Shown: positions 12,878 through 24,189, counted from the stretch's first letter. The stretch: 64,000 bases of DNA from Stomorhina lunata (GCA_933228675.1 OW121741.1:17309771-17373770), one strand, 5' to 3'. Numbers and translations are program-made. The notes: generated by a model not told the origin, from the sequence alone.

Positions 12878-14160
12878 AAATTTTTTCAAATTGTAATTTA
12901 CTTATATAATTTTTATTTGAACAGCACAAAATGACAATTTGAAACGTGGTATTACCAACATAAAAGCACAAAAACTATAAAAGTGTGTAATTGTTATAAT
13001 ATGTTCATAACATGTTTATAAAATCAAATTTTTATTAATGGCTTATTAAACAATAAGTGTATGATAAATATTGTAAGCTTATAAGCCAAAATATAAAATT
13101 TTTATAAATTGGACCGTTAATTTCGATTTACATTCAAAAGTTTTCTTTCACACCTTTTACATGCACACAGAAGCGTTTAGTTAAATATACAATGACACGC
13201 ATACATATGCATTTGTAAGTACAAATTTACATGCCTGAGTTATTATTAGATTTAGATGTTAAATGAAACAAATACACAAATACAATTAAAACATACACAT
13301 AGATATGTGTTTTTAGAATGTATGTGTTAGTATGTACATTTATAAACGTTATTTACATATATAAAACCAAAAAGCACTTTACACATTATACAAGTGTTTG
13401 TAGATATATTCTTCTACACTTGTTTAACATTTTCTCATTCATGAATATTTAGAGATAAATGTTTAAAACTTGTTCACATGATATATGAAAATAAGCTAGT
13501 TATAATTTACACAATATTGAGCATCCACACAGGTAAATATTTATATGTATACATTTGCTCCCACCTGTGAATTTTGCACAATTATTCATATAGATTTACA
13601 TTTGTAAGTAAAATGTAAATAATAAATATTTTCATTCATACTGGAAATATTTATGTGTATTGTTCTAAGCTTGTGTTAAATCATGAGAATAACTTTAAGT
13701 AGACTAATTTGTAATGGTTTTGGTATTATCTATATTTGTATGTATTTGAGGTCATACAGACAAACCTAGATACTTATATACAATCATAAATACATGCTTA
13801 CAAATTCAAAGGCTGAATAGGATTAACAGAATAATTTATATAAAGAAATTGTTTTAATAAATCCGAAATAATTAACTATGACTAGACTATGAGTAGACCA
13901 ATAAATTGAATAGCAATTTTCAGTCTGTTAAGTTATATATAGATCAAGTAATAAACTAAATTTTAATTGATAAAATATAAATAGTATTTTAAATAATAGA
14001 TAAAATTTAAAATCAATCTTTTAAGTATAAAAGTTCTTGCTACATAAAGAAGGTCTTGATCAAATTGGGTTACATGCAAAGAATACGATTGTTTGTGTAT
14101 TAAGTTTGGAATCGGCGGACTGACTAAGCAAATCGGTTTTAATTGGCTAATATTTAGCCT
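12878..14160. other. AT-rich spacer, no gene seen
   Basis: Unique-looking AT-rich DNA with many ACATAT/TATGTGT-type words. No coding or RNA feature is recognisable, apart from the satellite scrap at 13876-13898. Confidence 0.6.
13876..13898 (-). repeat. Orphan two-unit fragment of the 11-bp satellite
   Basis: CTATGACTAGA is followed by CTATGAGTAGA and one more base, that is, one perfect and one singly mutated unit. The orientation is that of array 2 (40458-48515), opposite to array 1, although it lies only 1.9 kb from array 1. Confidence 0.8.
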
Positions 14161-15770
14161 ATTATAGATTTTATAAATATTTCTATGAAAAATTTTTCAT
14201 ATAAAAATTTTTATAGAGAATTTGTCATATAAAAATTTTTCACCAGAAAATTTTTAAAAAAATTTTAATTCACATAAGAATTACCATAAAAATATCATAC
14301 CTAAAAATTTCTATCAAAAATTGTTCATTTGAAAATTTCTATAGAAATTTTTTCACATAAAGTTTTCGATAGAAAATTTTCAACATAAAAATTTTTATAT
14401 AAAATTATTGACATAAAATTTTATATAGAATTTTTTTTACAAAAAAAATTCTAAAGAAAATTTTTGACATAAAAATTTCTATAGAAAATTTTTCATATAA
14501 ACATTTCTATAGAAAATTTTTAACATAAAAATTTCTATAGAAAATTTTAAGCAAAAAATTTCTTTTGAAAATTTTACCACATAAAAATTTCTATAGAAAA
14601 TTATTCATAAAAAAATTTTCCACAAATTTTTTTACATAAAAATTTTAATAGAGAATTTTTCACATAAAACTTTCTATAAAAAATTTTTCACGTAAAAGAA
14701 TCTATAGCAAATATATAACATACAAATTTAAGTAGAAAATTTTTTATATACAAATTTTTATAGAAAATTTTTCATACAAAAATTTCTATAACAAATTTTT
14801 CATACAAAATTTCTATAGAAAATTTTTCATATAAAAATTTTTATTGAAAATTTTTTTTATAAAAATTTTTGTAAAAAATTGTTTATTTAAAAATTTCTCT
14901 AAAAAAAATTTCAAGTAAAAATTTCTATAGAAAACTTTTGTAAAAAATGTTTTATTTAAAAATTTCTATCGAAAATTTTTCATATAAAATTTTTTATAGA
15001 AAATTTTTCATTAAATTTGTTTTTTTTCTTATAGAAAATTGTTCACATTATATTTTGTATAGAAAATATTTCCCATAATATTCACTAGAGAAAATTTTTC
15101 ACATAATATTTTCTGTAGAAAATTTTTCACATAAAATTTTCTATAGAAAATTTTTCACATAAAATTTTCTATAGAAAATTTTTCACATAAAAATTTCTAT
15201 AATTTTTTTTTACACAGAAATTTCTATGAAAAATTTTGGCGCATAAAAATTTCTATAGAAAATTTTTATATAAAAGTCTCTATTGAAAAATTTTCACATA
15301 AAAGTTTCTATAGAAAATTTTTCACATAAAAGTTTCTATAGAAAAATGTTCACATACTATTTTCTGTAGAAAATTTTTCAAATAAAAATTTCTATAGGAA
15401 ATTTTTTAAATAAAAATTTCTATAGAAAATTTTTCATATAAAAAATTTTTTACATAAAATTTTCTATAGACAATTTTTCACATAAAATTTTCTATAGACA
15501 ATTTTTCACATAAAATTTTCTATACAAGATTTTTCACATAAAATTTTCTATAGAAAAGAAAATTTTTCACATAAAATTTTCTATAGAAAATTTTTCACAT
15601 AAATATATCTATAATTTTTTTACACAGAAATTTCTATGAAAAATTTTGGCACATAAAAATTTCGATAGAAAATTTTTTATATAAAATTTTTTATAGAAAA
15701 TTTTTCACATAAAATTTTCTAAAGAAAATTTTTCATATAAAATTTTTTATAGAAAATTTTTCACATAAAA
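14160..15770 (+). repeat. Diverged part of the 28-bp palindromic satellite
   Basis: Degenerate tandem units built on TTTCTATAGAAAA and separated by TTTTTCACATAAAA-like spacers, with frequent indels. This is the eroded left edge of the homogeneous array that follows. A local segmental duplication of about 410 bp is visible: a TACACAGAAATTTCTATG segment occurs near 15211 and again near 15621. Confidence 0.9.
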
Positions 15771-17872
15771 TTTTCTATAGAAAATTTTTCACATAAAATT
15801 TTCTATAGAAAATTTTTCACATAAAATTTTCTATAGAAAATTTTTCACATAAAATTTTCTATAGAAAATTTTTCACATAAAATTTTCTATAGAAAATTTT
15901 TCACATAAAATTTTCTATAGAAAATTTTTCACATAAAATTTTCTATAGAAAATTTTTCACATAAAATTTTCTATAGAAAATTTTTCACATAAAATTTTCT
16001 ATAGAAAATTTTTCACATAAAATTTTCTATAGAAAATTTTTCACATAAAATTTTCTATAGAAAATTTTTCACATAAAATTTTCTATAGAAAATTTTTCAC
16101 ATAAAATTTTCTATAGAAAATTTTTCACATAAAATTTTCTATAGAAAATTTTTCACATAAAATTTTCTATAGAAAATTTTTCACATAAAATTTTCTATAG
16201 AAAATTTTTCACATAAAATTTTCTATAGAAAAGTTTTTCACATAAAATTTTCTATAGAAAAATTTTCACATAAAATTTTCTATAGAAAATTTTACACATA
16301 AAATTTTCTATAGAAAATGTTTCACATAAAATTTTCTATAGAAAATGTTTCACATAAAATTTTCTATAGAAAATGTTTCACATAAAATTTTCTATAGAAA
16401 ATGTTTCACATAAAATTTTCTATAGAAAATGTTTCACATAAAATTTTCTATAGAAAATTTTTCACATAAAATTTTCTATAGAAAATTTTTCACATAAAAT
16501 TTTCTATAGAAAATTTTTCACATAAAATTTTCTATAGAAAATTTTTCACATAAAATTTTCTATAAAAAATTTTTCACATAAAATTTTCTATAGAAAATTT
16601 TTCACATAAAATATTCTATAGAAAATTTTTCACATAAAATTTTCTATAGAAAATTTTTCACATAAAATTTTCTATAGAAAATTTTTCACATAAAATTTTC
16701 TATAGAAAATTTTTCGCATAAAATTTTCTATAGAAAATTTTTACATAAAATTTTCTATAGAAAATGTTTCAGTTAAAATTTTCTATAGAAAATGTTTCAG
16801 TTAAAATTTTCTATAGAAAATGTTTCAGTTAAAATTTTCTATAGAAAATGTTTCAGTTAAAATTTTCTATAGAAAATTTTTCACATAAAATTTTCTATAG
16901 AAAATTATTCACATAAAATTTTCTATAGAAAATTTTTCACATAAAATTTTCTATAGAAAATTTTTCACATAAAATTTTCTATAGAAAATTTTTCACATAA
17001 AATTTTCTATAGAAAATTTTTCACATAAAATTTTCTATAGAAAATTTTTCACATAAAATTTTCTATAGAAAATTTTTCACATAAAATTTTCTATAGAAAA
17101 TTTTTCACATAAAATTTTCTATAGAAAATTTTTCACATAAAATTTTCTATAGAAAATTTTTCACATAAAATTTTCTATAGAAAATTTTTCACGTAAAATT
17201 TTCTATAGAAAATTTTTCACATAAAATTTTCTATATTTTTCACATAAAATTTTCTATGGAAAATTTTTCACATAAAATTTTCTATAGAAAATTTTTCACA
17301 TAAAATTTTCTATAGAAAATTTTTCACATAAAATTTTCTATAGAAAATTTTTCACATAAAATTTTCTATAGAAAATTTTTCACATAAAATTTTCTATAGA
17401 AAATTTTTCACATAAAATTTTCTATAGAAAATTTTTCACATAAAATTTTCTATAGAAAATTTTTCACATAAAATTTTCTATAGAAAATTTTTACATAAAA
17501 TTTTCTATAGAAAATGTTTCAGTTAAAATTTTCTATAGAAAATTTTTCACTTAAAATTTTCTATAAAAAATTTTTCACTTAAAATTTTCTATAGAAAATT
17601 TTTCACTTAAAATTTTCTATAGAAAATTTTAAAATTTTCTATAGAAAATTTTTCACATAAAATTTTCTATAGAAAATTTTTCACATAAAATTTTCCTTAG
17701 AAAACTTTTCACATAAAATTTTCTATAGAAAATTTTGCACATAAAATTTTCTATGGAAAATTTTTCACATAAAATTTTCTATGGAAAATTTTTCACAAAA
17801 AATTTCTGTAGAAAATTTTTCACATAAAAATTTCTATAGAAAATTTTTCATGTAAAAATTTCTATAGAATAT
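15770..17872 (+). repeat. Homogeneous 28-bp palindromic satellite
   Basis: Tandem 28-bp units made of a 22-bp perfect palindrome (arms AAAATTTTC and GAAAATTTT around TATA) plus the 6-bp spacer TCACAT. Roughly 75 copies are present. Variant units cluster: about five successive units have TGTTTCACAT (16313-16440) and four have TGTTTCAGTT (16760-16860). A TTTTTACAT/TGTTTCAGTT pair recurs 750 bp apart (16741 and 17491), indicating block duplication. The right end decays from about 17690 to 17872. Every unit could extrude a hairpin. Confidence 0.97.
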
Positions 17873-18645
17873 AATGTTAAGGCATTAAGTGGATTTCTGT
17901 GGAAATTTTCAAAAAACTTAGAAAACAACTAAACTTATACTAAAGTCAAAATGAGGTTTGATTTAAAATTTTGCATCAAAACACCAAAATTTTAAATTCA
18001 ATAGTTCAATATCAAATAAATCTTTCTTTCATTGCCACCTCTTTGTTGTAGTTTCGCACCAGTACTCCCTCAAAAATGGCCATAAATCTGGTTTCATAAA
18101 ACCTATACTCCACAGCTACCGCCGCCTTTATTTATATCCCTAGTATTTCCTGCTTAAAATTACTGTAAATCACATTATTAGTTATATTGACACTATATTT
18201 TAATGTCAAACGCTGTTACTTTATGTCTGTGTAACACACTTGAGTGTCACTATCCTCGTTTATTTTTGCATTTTAAAAAGTCAAACATTTTGCATATTGC
18301 TGCTAACAATATACAACATGATAATACATGCAACACATACATTCATACACATTGCAACAGCAGCGGCAGCAAGCAGCAGCTCTGAAGTAACATTAACATT
18401 TATGTTGTCAACAACAGATGTTGTGAAATATTATGCATGCAATGCCAATAGCACATCAAGCACATACAATATAATGTTGAAGCTGTTGTGCATAAAAATA
18501 ATATTACAATACAACATCAAACAATACACTACAAACATGTATGGGAGTACAACAATACTTTCTGCATGAGAAAACACACCATAACAATACATATACTCAG
18601 AGGTAGGATATATATGAGGTTGCAGGGCCTATAAAATTGTTTTTG
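17873..18645. other. Unique spacer of more balanced composition, no gene assigned
   Basis: Sequence with a higher GC content than its surroundings, including a CAG/CGG-type run near 18357-18381. Short open frames exist on the plus strand (18203-18569), but they overlap in different frames, have no recognisable domain and include low-complexity Ala/Ser. I do not call a gene. Confidence 0.5.
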
Positions 18646-18839
18646 TATGAAATAATTAAGATAGAAATTTCTATATAAAAAATTTTCTTTAGAAATTTTT
18701 AGATGAAAAATTTTGTTTAGAAATTCTTTTTTTTGAAAAATTTTTTTAAAAAAATTTCTATATGAAAAATTCGCTGTAGAAAGTTTTAGATGAAAAAATT
18801 TCTATAGAAATTTTTCGATGAAAAATTTTTTATTTAAAA
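18646..18839 (-). repeat. CTATAG repeat tract, left part split by the Helitron
   Basis: Degenerate units with AGATGAAAAATTTT and TTTCTATAGAAATTTTT words, matching the tract that resumes at 22748. The spacer orientation (…GATGAAAAA) corresponds to the reverse of the 14-17.9 kb satellite. The tract is interrupted at 18839/18840 by the Helitron 3' end. Confidence 0.85.
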
Positions 18840-18868
18840 CTAGCGGACCCGGCGAACTTCGTCTCGCC
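18840..18868 (-). other. Helitron 3' terminus: hairpin plus CTAG
   Basis: Read on the minus strand: stem GGCGA (18868-18864), an 8-nt loop, stem TCGCC (18855-18851), then seven bases and the terminal CTAG ending at 18840. A short hairpin just before CTRR is the standard Helitron 3' signature. Confidence 0.9.
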
Positions 18869-18950
18869 CCAATTTTAAGCCTTCAGGCAAACTTTAGAAT
18901 AATAATACGATACAAATGTTTAAATTTTCAATATGATTTATTTAATGTAA

Positions 18951-21464
18951 TCAATAGAGAGCGATTTGATGAACAATGTTTTTCGTTTTTTTTTCCGGCG
19001 CAAAAACAAATAACGAAGACGGTTTCCCAACACGCGAACATGCAACGTATAGCTGACCGTGCGAAAAACAGGGAAATTCAAGATTAATCCCACAGACTTC
19101 GAGTGATTGGCCTTGCGATTTATTGATTGTCATCGCAAATGCCAATCGAACGGGGAACTGAATCCGCTTGAATTGGAAAGGAAGGTCAGTTGGAATAATG
19201 GGAATTCGTGGGATAAGGAGTTCCTCTCCTTTGAATTTGCCCTTGATGATTGTCGCCTGAATCACATTGTTCATTAGGTTTTTGACGGACAGCCGCGTAC
19301 CGTTGCACAATTTTGGAGGATTGAGATTCCGCAACATAATTATAATCGATCCCACCTTCAGCTGTAAATTATGCGGGGGAGTTCCTGGTATATCAAGCGA
19401 GTTCAAGAATTCCGTCGGGTAGTTAGTCGCTTCATTTTGATCGGTTACGGAGTCAACAGATTTGTACGTGTGCAGTTGCCCTGCGATTTGACTTTGAATA
19501 ATTAAGTTTAAGCTATCCACGTCCTTATTCTTCGCTGCTAGTATTGCCCGTTCAGCAATCCAATCTAGATTTTTGTAATTTTGTGGAATGCCTGGGAACA
19601 CTTTGCTGATGAGTTCTTCCTTGGACGATGTGAATTCACAAAAATTTTCAGGGAACGATATCAGTCCAGTCGAAACATCAATAGGAATTTGGCCGTTGCC
19701 AAGCTCCAGCAGTTGTCTCGAGAATTCAGCAGCCGATGGGTCGTTCTGCAATGCGACTCTCATGTTTGTTTTCAATTTCAACTTCTGGACATGCCGCCAC
19801 AAAGACGAAGATTTTAGGCATGCGTTAAGTTCATCCGCAGCAGAAGATTTCGGGATGACGGGAAGTGTTTGACGGAAATCTCCGGAGAGCAATATCAAAG
19901 CCCCACCAAATCGTCTTAAATCACCTCGTAGATCCTTCATTGTTCGGTCAACTGCCTCCAAAGCTCGTTTATGCGCCATCGTGCATTCATCCCAAATGAT
20001 GATTTTGCATTCTCGCATCAATTTGCCTGTCGCCGAATTCTTGGTTATTGGGCACGTTGGCTCGTCAATTGTGTGATGATTCTGCGGCAGCTTGAAAGCG
20101 GAATGTGCAGTTCGACCGCCTTCCAACAATGTGGCAGCAATTCCAGAAGATGAAACAGCTAACGCAATTTGTGATCTTGACCGAATTGTTGCCAGAATCA
20201 ACGAAATGACGAATGTCTTGCCTGTTCCACCTGGAGCATCGAGAAAGTAAATGCCTCCTGTTCCATCGTCAACAACCTTCATTAGCGAATCGTACACGTT
20301 CTTCTGTTCGGGATTCAATAATGGCACATTTGTTTGGACTCTTTTGGCGAGCTCATCTCGATCATAGGCTTTCTCTCGTTGCAATTCGGAATTGAATGCA
20401 TCGTGGATCGAACGATTGGGCGCTGGCAATCCTAATGTCGACAGGAGACTGCCGCACATGAGCAAGCACATGTCTTCGACCAGAACTAAAACTTCGTTGC
20501 GTATCTCTTCGTTAATTTCAAGATCGAAATTTAAAGTTGCCGTGCGAACTCTGTGCAAAATGTCGTCAGCCATAAATTGCCTTGCATGGCCTCCAGCGGG
20601 TCTTTTGTCTGCTCTAATAATAATTTTGTGGTCGTCAGAATGCATTGTCTCTAATGCAGTTTTAAACAATCTAACCAACTCATTTTGCTCATGCAGAAGA
20701 TTTTGCAATTGTTGAATAATTTCACGTTTCGTTGCTGTAAAAATTGCACAACGCTGATCTAGTTCAATTGCCGAATCACCAACGAAATAGATCTGAAGGA
20801 ACTTATGGTCTTCGTTTGGTGGTGGTAACAAAGCGCCCACTCGATGATGAATTTGACCTTGAATCTGAATATTTAGAATCAATTTCGAAAGGAATGAGAA
20901 GAATTATTGATTTTGATAATAATGAGACGTCATTACCTTATAACTCGGATTATAGCCGGGTTGATGAATTACTTCGGCTCCAAATGACGTCATTTGAAAG
21001 CATCCATTATATTTTTGTATATTCGATAGGAAATGTTTTGATTGAATTGTATTTCCATAGAGAAGCGAATACAATGGCTCTGGCGGAGGAGGCAAAACAG
21101 GCAATTTTACCTTGCCACCAGCGCAGCATAAGCCGGGGGTTTCCGATTGAAACTTCAATGCCTTGCAATGCTGGCAAACGACAGACAATGAACCGATATC
21201 AACGCAGCGAAGTTCTTTGTAGGCGAATGCAGAATTGTATCCAAAAGCAGCCCGATTCAAATCAACATTTACGACTGACCTTCTTCTGGTATTGTTTTGT
21301 GGAATTTGAGGAGGTGATTGTGCAGCGCGAAGCTGTGCAATATGGGCTCGTCTCCATTCATTTTGTTGTGCACGTTCCTCTTCCATTTGATCATCACGGA
21401 CATTTTGAGAAATTATTGCACGACGTGTACGTCGTCCAACGTTTGATCGTCTAATAGCAGGCAT
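18951..21464 (-). CDS. Helitron helicase protein lacking the HUH/Rep nuclease domain (two exons)
   Basis: Exon 1 is 21464-20937 (176 codons, ATG start) and exon 2 is 20864-18951 (637 codons plus TGA), giving about 813 residues. Without splicing, a TAA at 20904-20906 would end the frame, but it lies inside a 72-bp GT-AG intron. Residues 97-114 form a C-x2-C…CC cluster; residues 145-160 (HFLSNIQKYNGCFQMTS) and the exon junction (…NPSYK/IQGQIHHRVG…FLQIYFVGD) are typical Helitron N-terminal sequence. At residue 273 GGHARQF joins directly to MADDILHRVR; in complete Helitron proteins the HUH relaxase region lies between these two blocks. The PIF1-type helicase follows: Walker A APGGTGKT (386-393), Walker B IIWDEC (465-470), GDFRQTLPV (504-512), TINKSQGQ (755-762), GQLYVACSR (779-787). 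No frameshift or premature stop is seen in either exon. Full-length insect relatives are usually well over 1,000 residues. Expected role: ATP-driven DNA unwinding; without a nuclease it cannot initiate transposition. Confidence 0.88.
20865..20936 (-). other. Short intron in the Helitron gene
   Basis: On the minus strand the intron begins GTAATG after the codon AAG (Lys176) and ends TTCTAAATATTCAG before ATT CAA GGT. It is 72 bp, phase 0, contains one in-frame TAA (20904-20906) and a CTAAAT branch-point-like word near the acceptor. Removing it restores the family sequence …SYK-IQGQ…. A 72-bp intron is a normal size for flies. Confidence 0.75.
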
Positions 21465-21550
21465 TAGTGAAGCAAATAAGTCTCCCTGAAAACCAATAAA
21501 GACGTTTTTGACTAATCCAATCCAAAAGAAAAAAACAAACTTACGGAATA

Positions 21551-21642
21551 AATGCTTCTGTATGAATGCTCGGAATCCAATTGGATATACTATCTTTTTT
21601 CACTGAAAATGCTTCTGTATGGATGCTCGGAATCCAATTACA
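21551..21642. repeat. 57-bp-spaced direct duplication in the Helitron leader
   Basis: The word AATGCTTCTGTATG(A/G)ATGC followed by TCGGAATCCAATT occurs at 21551 and again at 21608, about 125 bp upstream of the Helitron start codon. Confidence 0.85.
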
Positions 21643-21883
21643 TAAACTCACTTTTTTCATACAAACTTATTTTTTTTTAGAATGAATTTTTTGACAAATA
21701 TTGCACAAATTTTCAATTAATTGTAATGCTTTTACCGTATGTGGATATAATGCGTGATTTACAACAATCCGGAATTAATTTAGTAATACACAAAACTGGA
21801 ATAAATTGCGGCAAGAAAAGTAGAACATTTGGTGTAGAAAATGACAGTGTGAAAAATACACCTGTCAAATTGAGCACAGTCTA

Positions 21884-22030
21884 ACTGCCAATTTACACGT
21901 GGTCTTTTTAAGGCACCAGTGAAGACTTTTTACATTAGTGTGAGCGAAACAAAGATAACCGCATCTCTCTCACACTAATGTAAAAAAGTCTCCACTCGTG
22001 CCTTAAAAAGGCATCTTGTAAATTGGCAGT
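21884..22030. mobile_element. 147-bp near-perfect hairpin, MITE-like
   Basis: It begins ACTGCCAATTTACA and ends with its complement TGTAAATTGGCAGT. Arms of about 60 bp share CTTTTTAAGGCAC, GACTTTTTACATTAGTGTGAG and other blocks, around a short loop near 21947-21965. The arrangement resembles a small nonautonomous DNA element nested in the Helitron. Flanking bases (TA left, AA right) do not give a clean target duplication, so the class is not assigned. Confidence 0.7.
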
Positions 22031-22546
22031 AAAGCTTTATTCACATTGAAGACTTTTTGTCAAATTAGACCACTATCCAACTAAATTTGAGTAATCCAAT
22101 AAGAAAATGTCTTCATTTCGATCTATTCATTATCTTCCGGATAATTGTGCTTTGCTTTAACACACACATGCATAATTCCCATAGCACTCTAATAAGAATG
22201 TGAGTGATTTCTTACTCACTCTCTTGGTTTGTTTGGTTTTTTCTTACAAAAGAAATGTAAGTCAATGTACAACGCCATCTATCGGAATTGGCATAAAGCT
22301 TGATTTACATTGAAGACTTTTTGTCAAATTAGACCACTATCCAACTAAATTTGAGTAATCCAATAAGAAAATGTCTTCATTTCGATCTATTCATTATCTT
22401 TCGGATAATTGTGCTTTGCTTTAACACACACATGCATAATTCCCATAGCACTCTAATAAGAATGTGAGTGATTTCATACTCACTCTCTTGGTTTGGTTTT
22501 TTCTTACAAAAGAAATGTAAGTCAATGTACAACGCCATCTATCGGA
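22021..22546. repeat. ~264-bp tandem duplication inside the Helitron
   Basis: AATTGGCA(G)TAAAGCTT…GCCATCTATCGGA occurs as two consecutive copies starting near 22021 and 22286. They differ by a few substitutions and a short indel in GGTTTGTTTGGTTTTTT. The first copy overlaps the right end of the hairpin element, so the duplication may have used that boundary. Confidence 0.88.
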
Positions 22547-22728
22547 TTTTGATTTACATTGATTTACACTAATTTTCTATTTTTCCAATTTTCCGACTTT
22601 TCCAGAGGGATTTTCCAAAATTTTCTTCCGAAAAGACCTTCTCCTCGAAAATACGAATAACTGACAAAAATTTTTACAGAAATCGGCCTAGCCGTTCTCA
22701 TTTGATGAATTACTATACATTTTTTACA

Positions 22729-22747
22729 CCATTTTTATATATATAGA
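22729..22747 (-). other. Helitron 5' terminus (TC end)
   Basis: The minus strand starts TCTATATATATAAAAATGG at 22747 and is preceded by A (22748). TC followed by an AT-rich TATATA run is a common Helitron 5' end in insects. Confidence 0.82.
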
Positions 22748-24121
22748 TTTAGATGAAGAATTTTCTATAGAATTTTTAAATCAAAAAATTGCAATAAAGA
22801 TTATTTTATGAAATATGTTCTATATAAATTTTTAAATGAAAAATTGTCTATATAAATTTTAATATAAAAAATTTTCTATACAAATTTTTAAATGAAAAAT
22901 TTTCTATAAAAATTTTTATACGAGAAATTTTCTATTGAAATTTTTTTGTGAATAATTTTCTGTAGAAATGTATATATAAAATATTTTCTATATACATTTT
23001 TATTTGAAAACAATTCTACTAAAATTTTTATATGAATTTTTTTTTTATAGAAAAAATTTTTTTAAGAAATTTTTATATAAAAATTTAAAAAAAAAAAAAT
23101 TTATATGAAAAATTTTCTAAAGAAATTTTTTTATGAAAAATTTTTTAGGCAAAAATAATTTCTATAGAAATTTGTACGTGAAGAACTTTCTATAGAAATT
23201 TTTATGTGAAAAATTGTCTATAGAATTTTTTTTTTTTGAAAAATTTTCTATAGAAATTTTTATGTAAAAAATTTTCTATAAAAATTTTTATATGAAAAAT
23301 TGTCTATAGAAATTTTTATTTGAAAAAATTTCTATATTCATTTTAATGTGAAAAATTTTCTTCAAAAATTTTTATATGAAAAATTTTCTATAAAAATTTT
23401 TATGTGAAAAATTTTCTAAAGAAATTTTTATGTAAAAAATTTTCTATAAAAATTTTTATGTAAATTTTTTTTATAGAAATTTTGATTTTCTTTAGAAATT
23501 TTTAGTTGAAAAATTTTCAATAGAAAATTTTTTTTTAACTTTCTATGGAAACTTTTATACGAACAATTTTAGAAATAAGAAATTTTTTATATAAAAAATT
23601 TTCTGTAGAAATTTTTTTGTGAAAAATTTTTTGAAGAAATTTTTATATGAAAAATTTTCTGTACAAATTTTTATATGAAAAAGTTTCTATTAAAATTTAT
23701 ATATAAAATACATTCTTATAGACATTTTGGAATGAATAATTTTATGTGAAAAACATTCTATAAAAAATTGTATACTAAACATTATCTTTAGAAATTTTTA
23801 TATAAGAAATTTTCTGTAGGAATTTTTTGGTGAAAAATTTTCTGTAGAAATTTTAATATGAGAAATTTTTTACATTTTTTATATAAAAAATTTCTATTAA
23901 AATTTTTATATTATCATTTTTTTATAGAAATTTTGTAGAAAAGCTTTGTCTGCTTTTTTTCTATAGAAATTTATATATGAAAATTTTTTATAGAAATTTC
24001 TATAGAGATTTTTATCTGAAAAATTTTTTGTTTAAATTTTTATGTGAAAAATTTGTATGGTGATATATTTTAATAGAAAGTTTTATATGAAAAATTTAGT
24101 TTGGAAATTTTTATATAAAAA
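22748..24121 (-). repeat. Diverged 28-bp CTATAG repeat tract, reverse orientation
   Basis: Continuation of the tract before the Helitron. Units read TTTTTATGTGAAAAATTTTCTATAGAAA, but with many substitutions and indels. The spacer ATGTGA is the complement of TCACAT, so this tract runs opposite to 14.2-17.9 kb and is far more diverged. Confidence 0.88.
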
Positions 24122-24189
24122 ACTTCGGTCACTATTTGACCATAGGTACCATATAAGAACTTACGAAAAACACAGAAAGGAATACAAAA

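Larger units (their letters stand above)
18840..22747 (-). mobile_element. Helitron, 3,908 bp, nuclease-deleted derivative
   Basis: Both ends are recognisable on the minus strand. The 5' end is TCTATATATATAAAAATG starting at 22747. The 3' end is CTAG, finishing at 18840, preceded by a GC-rich hairpin (18851-18868). The host bases are A before the TC end and T after CTAG, the A/T insertion site without target duplication known for Helitrons. The same CTATAG tract flanks both sides, so the element inserted into a pre-existing satellite. Inside are one two-exon gene (21464 to 18951) and about 1.28 kb of noncoding 5' region with a hairpin insertion and a tandem duplication. The internal loss of the Rep domain implies it cannot move by itself and would depend on a complete relative. 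Confidence 0.93.
21465..22747 (-). promoter_or_regulatory. Helitron 5' noncoding region
   Basis: About 1.28 kb lies between the element's 5' TC end and the ATG at 21464. It contains no long open frame. It holds the hairpin at 21884-22030, a ~264-bp tandem duplication and a ~57-bp duplication near 21551. It presumably contains the promoter, but I cannot point to a TATA box or initiator with confidence. Confidence 0.5.

Noticed and set aside
18203..18569. Two overlapping plus-strand frames in more balanced DNA
   Set aside because: They overlap in different frames, have no domain, and the Ala/Ser part comes from a CAG-type run; no splice or start context is convincing.
20904..20906. TAA as a disabling nonsense mutation in the Helitron
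   Set aside because: It falls inside a GT-AG intron whose removal restores the conserved protein sequence.
20744..21454. 236-codon plus-strand frame
   Set aside because: It is the antisense shadow of the Helitron gene, whose minus-strand sequence has clear family motifs.
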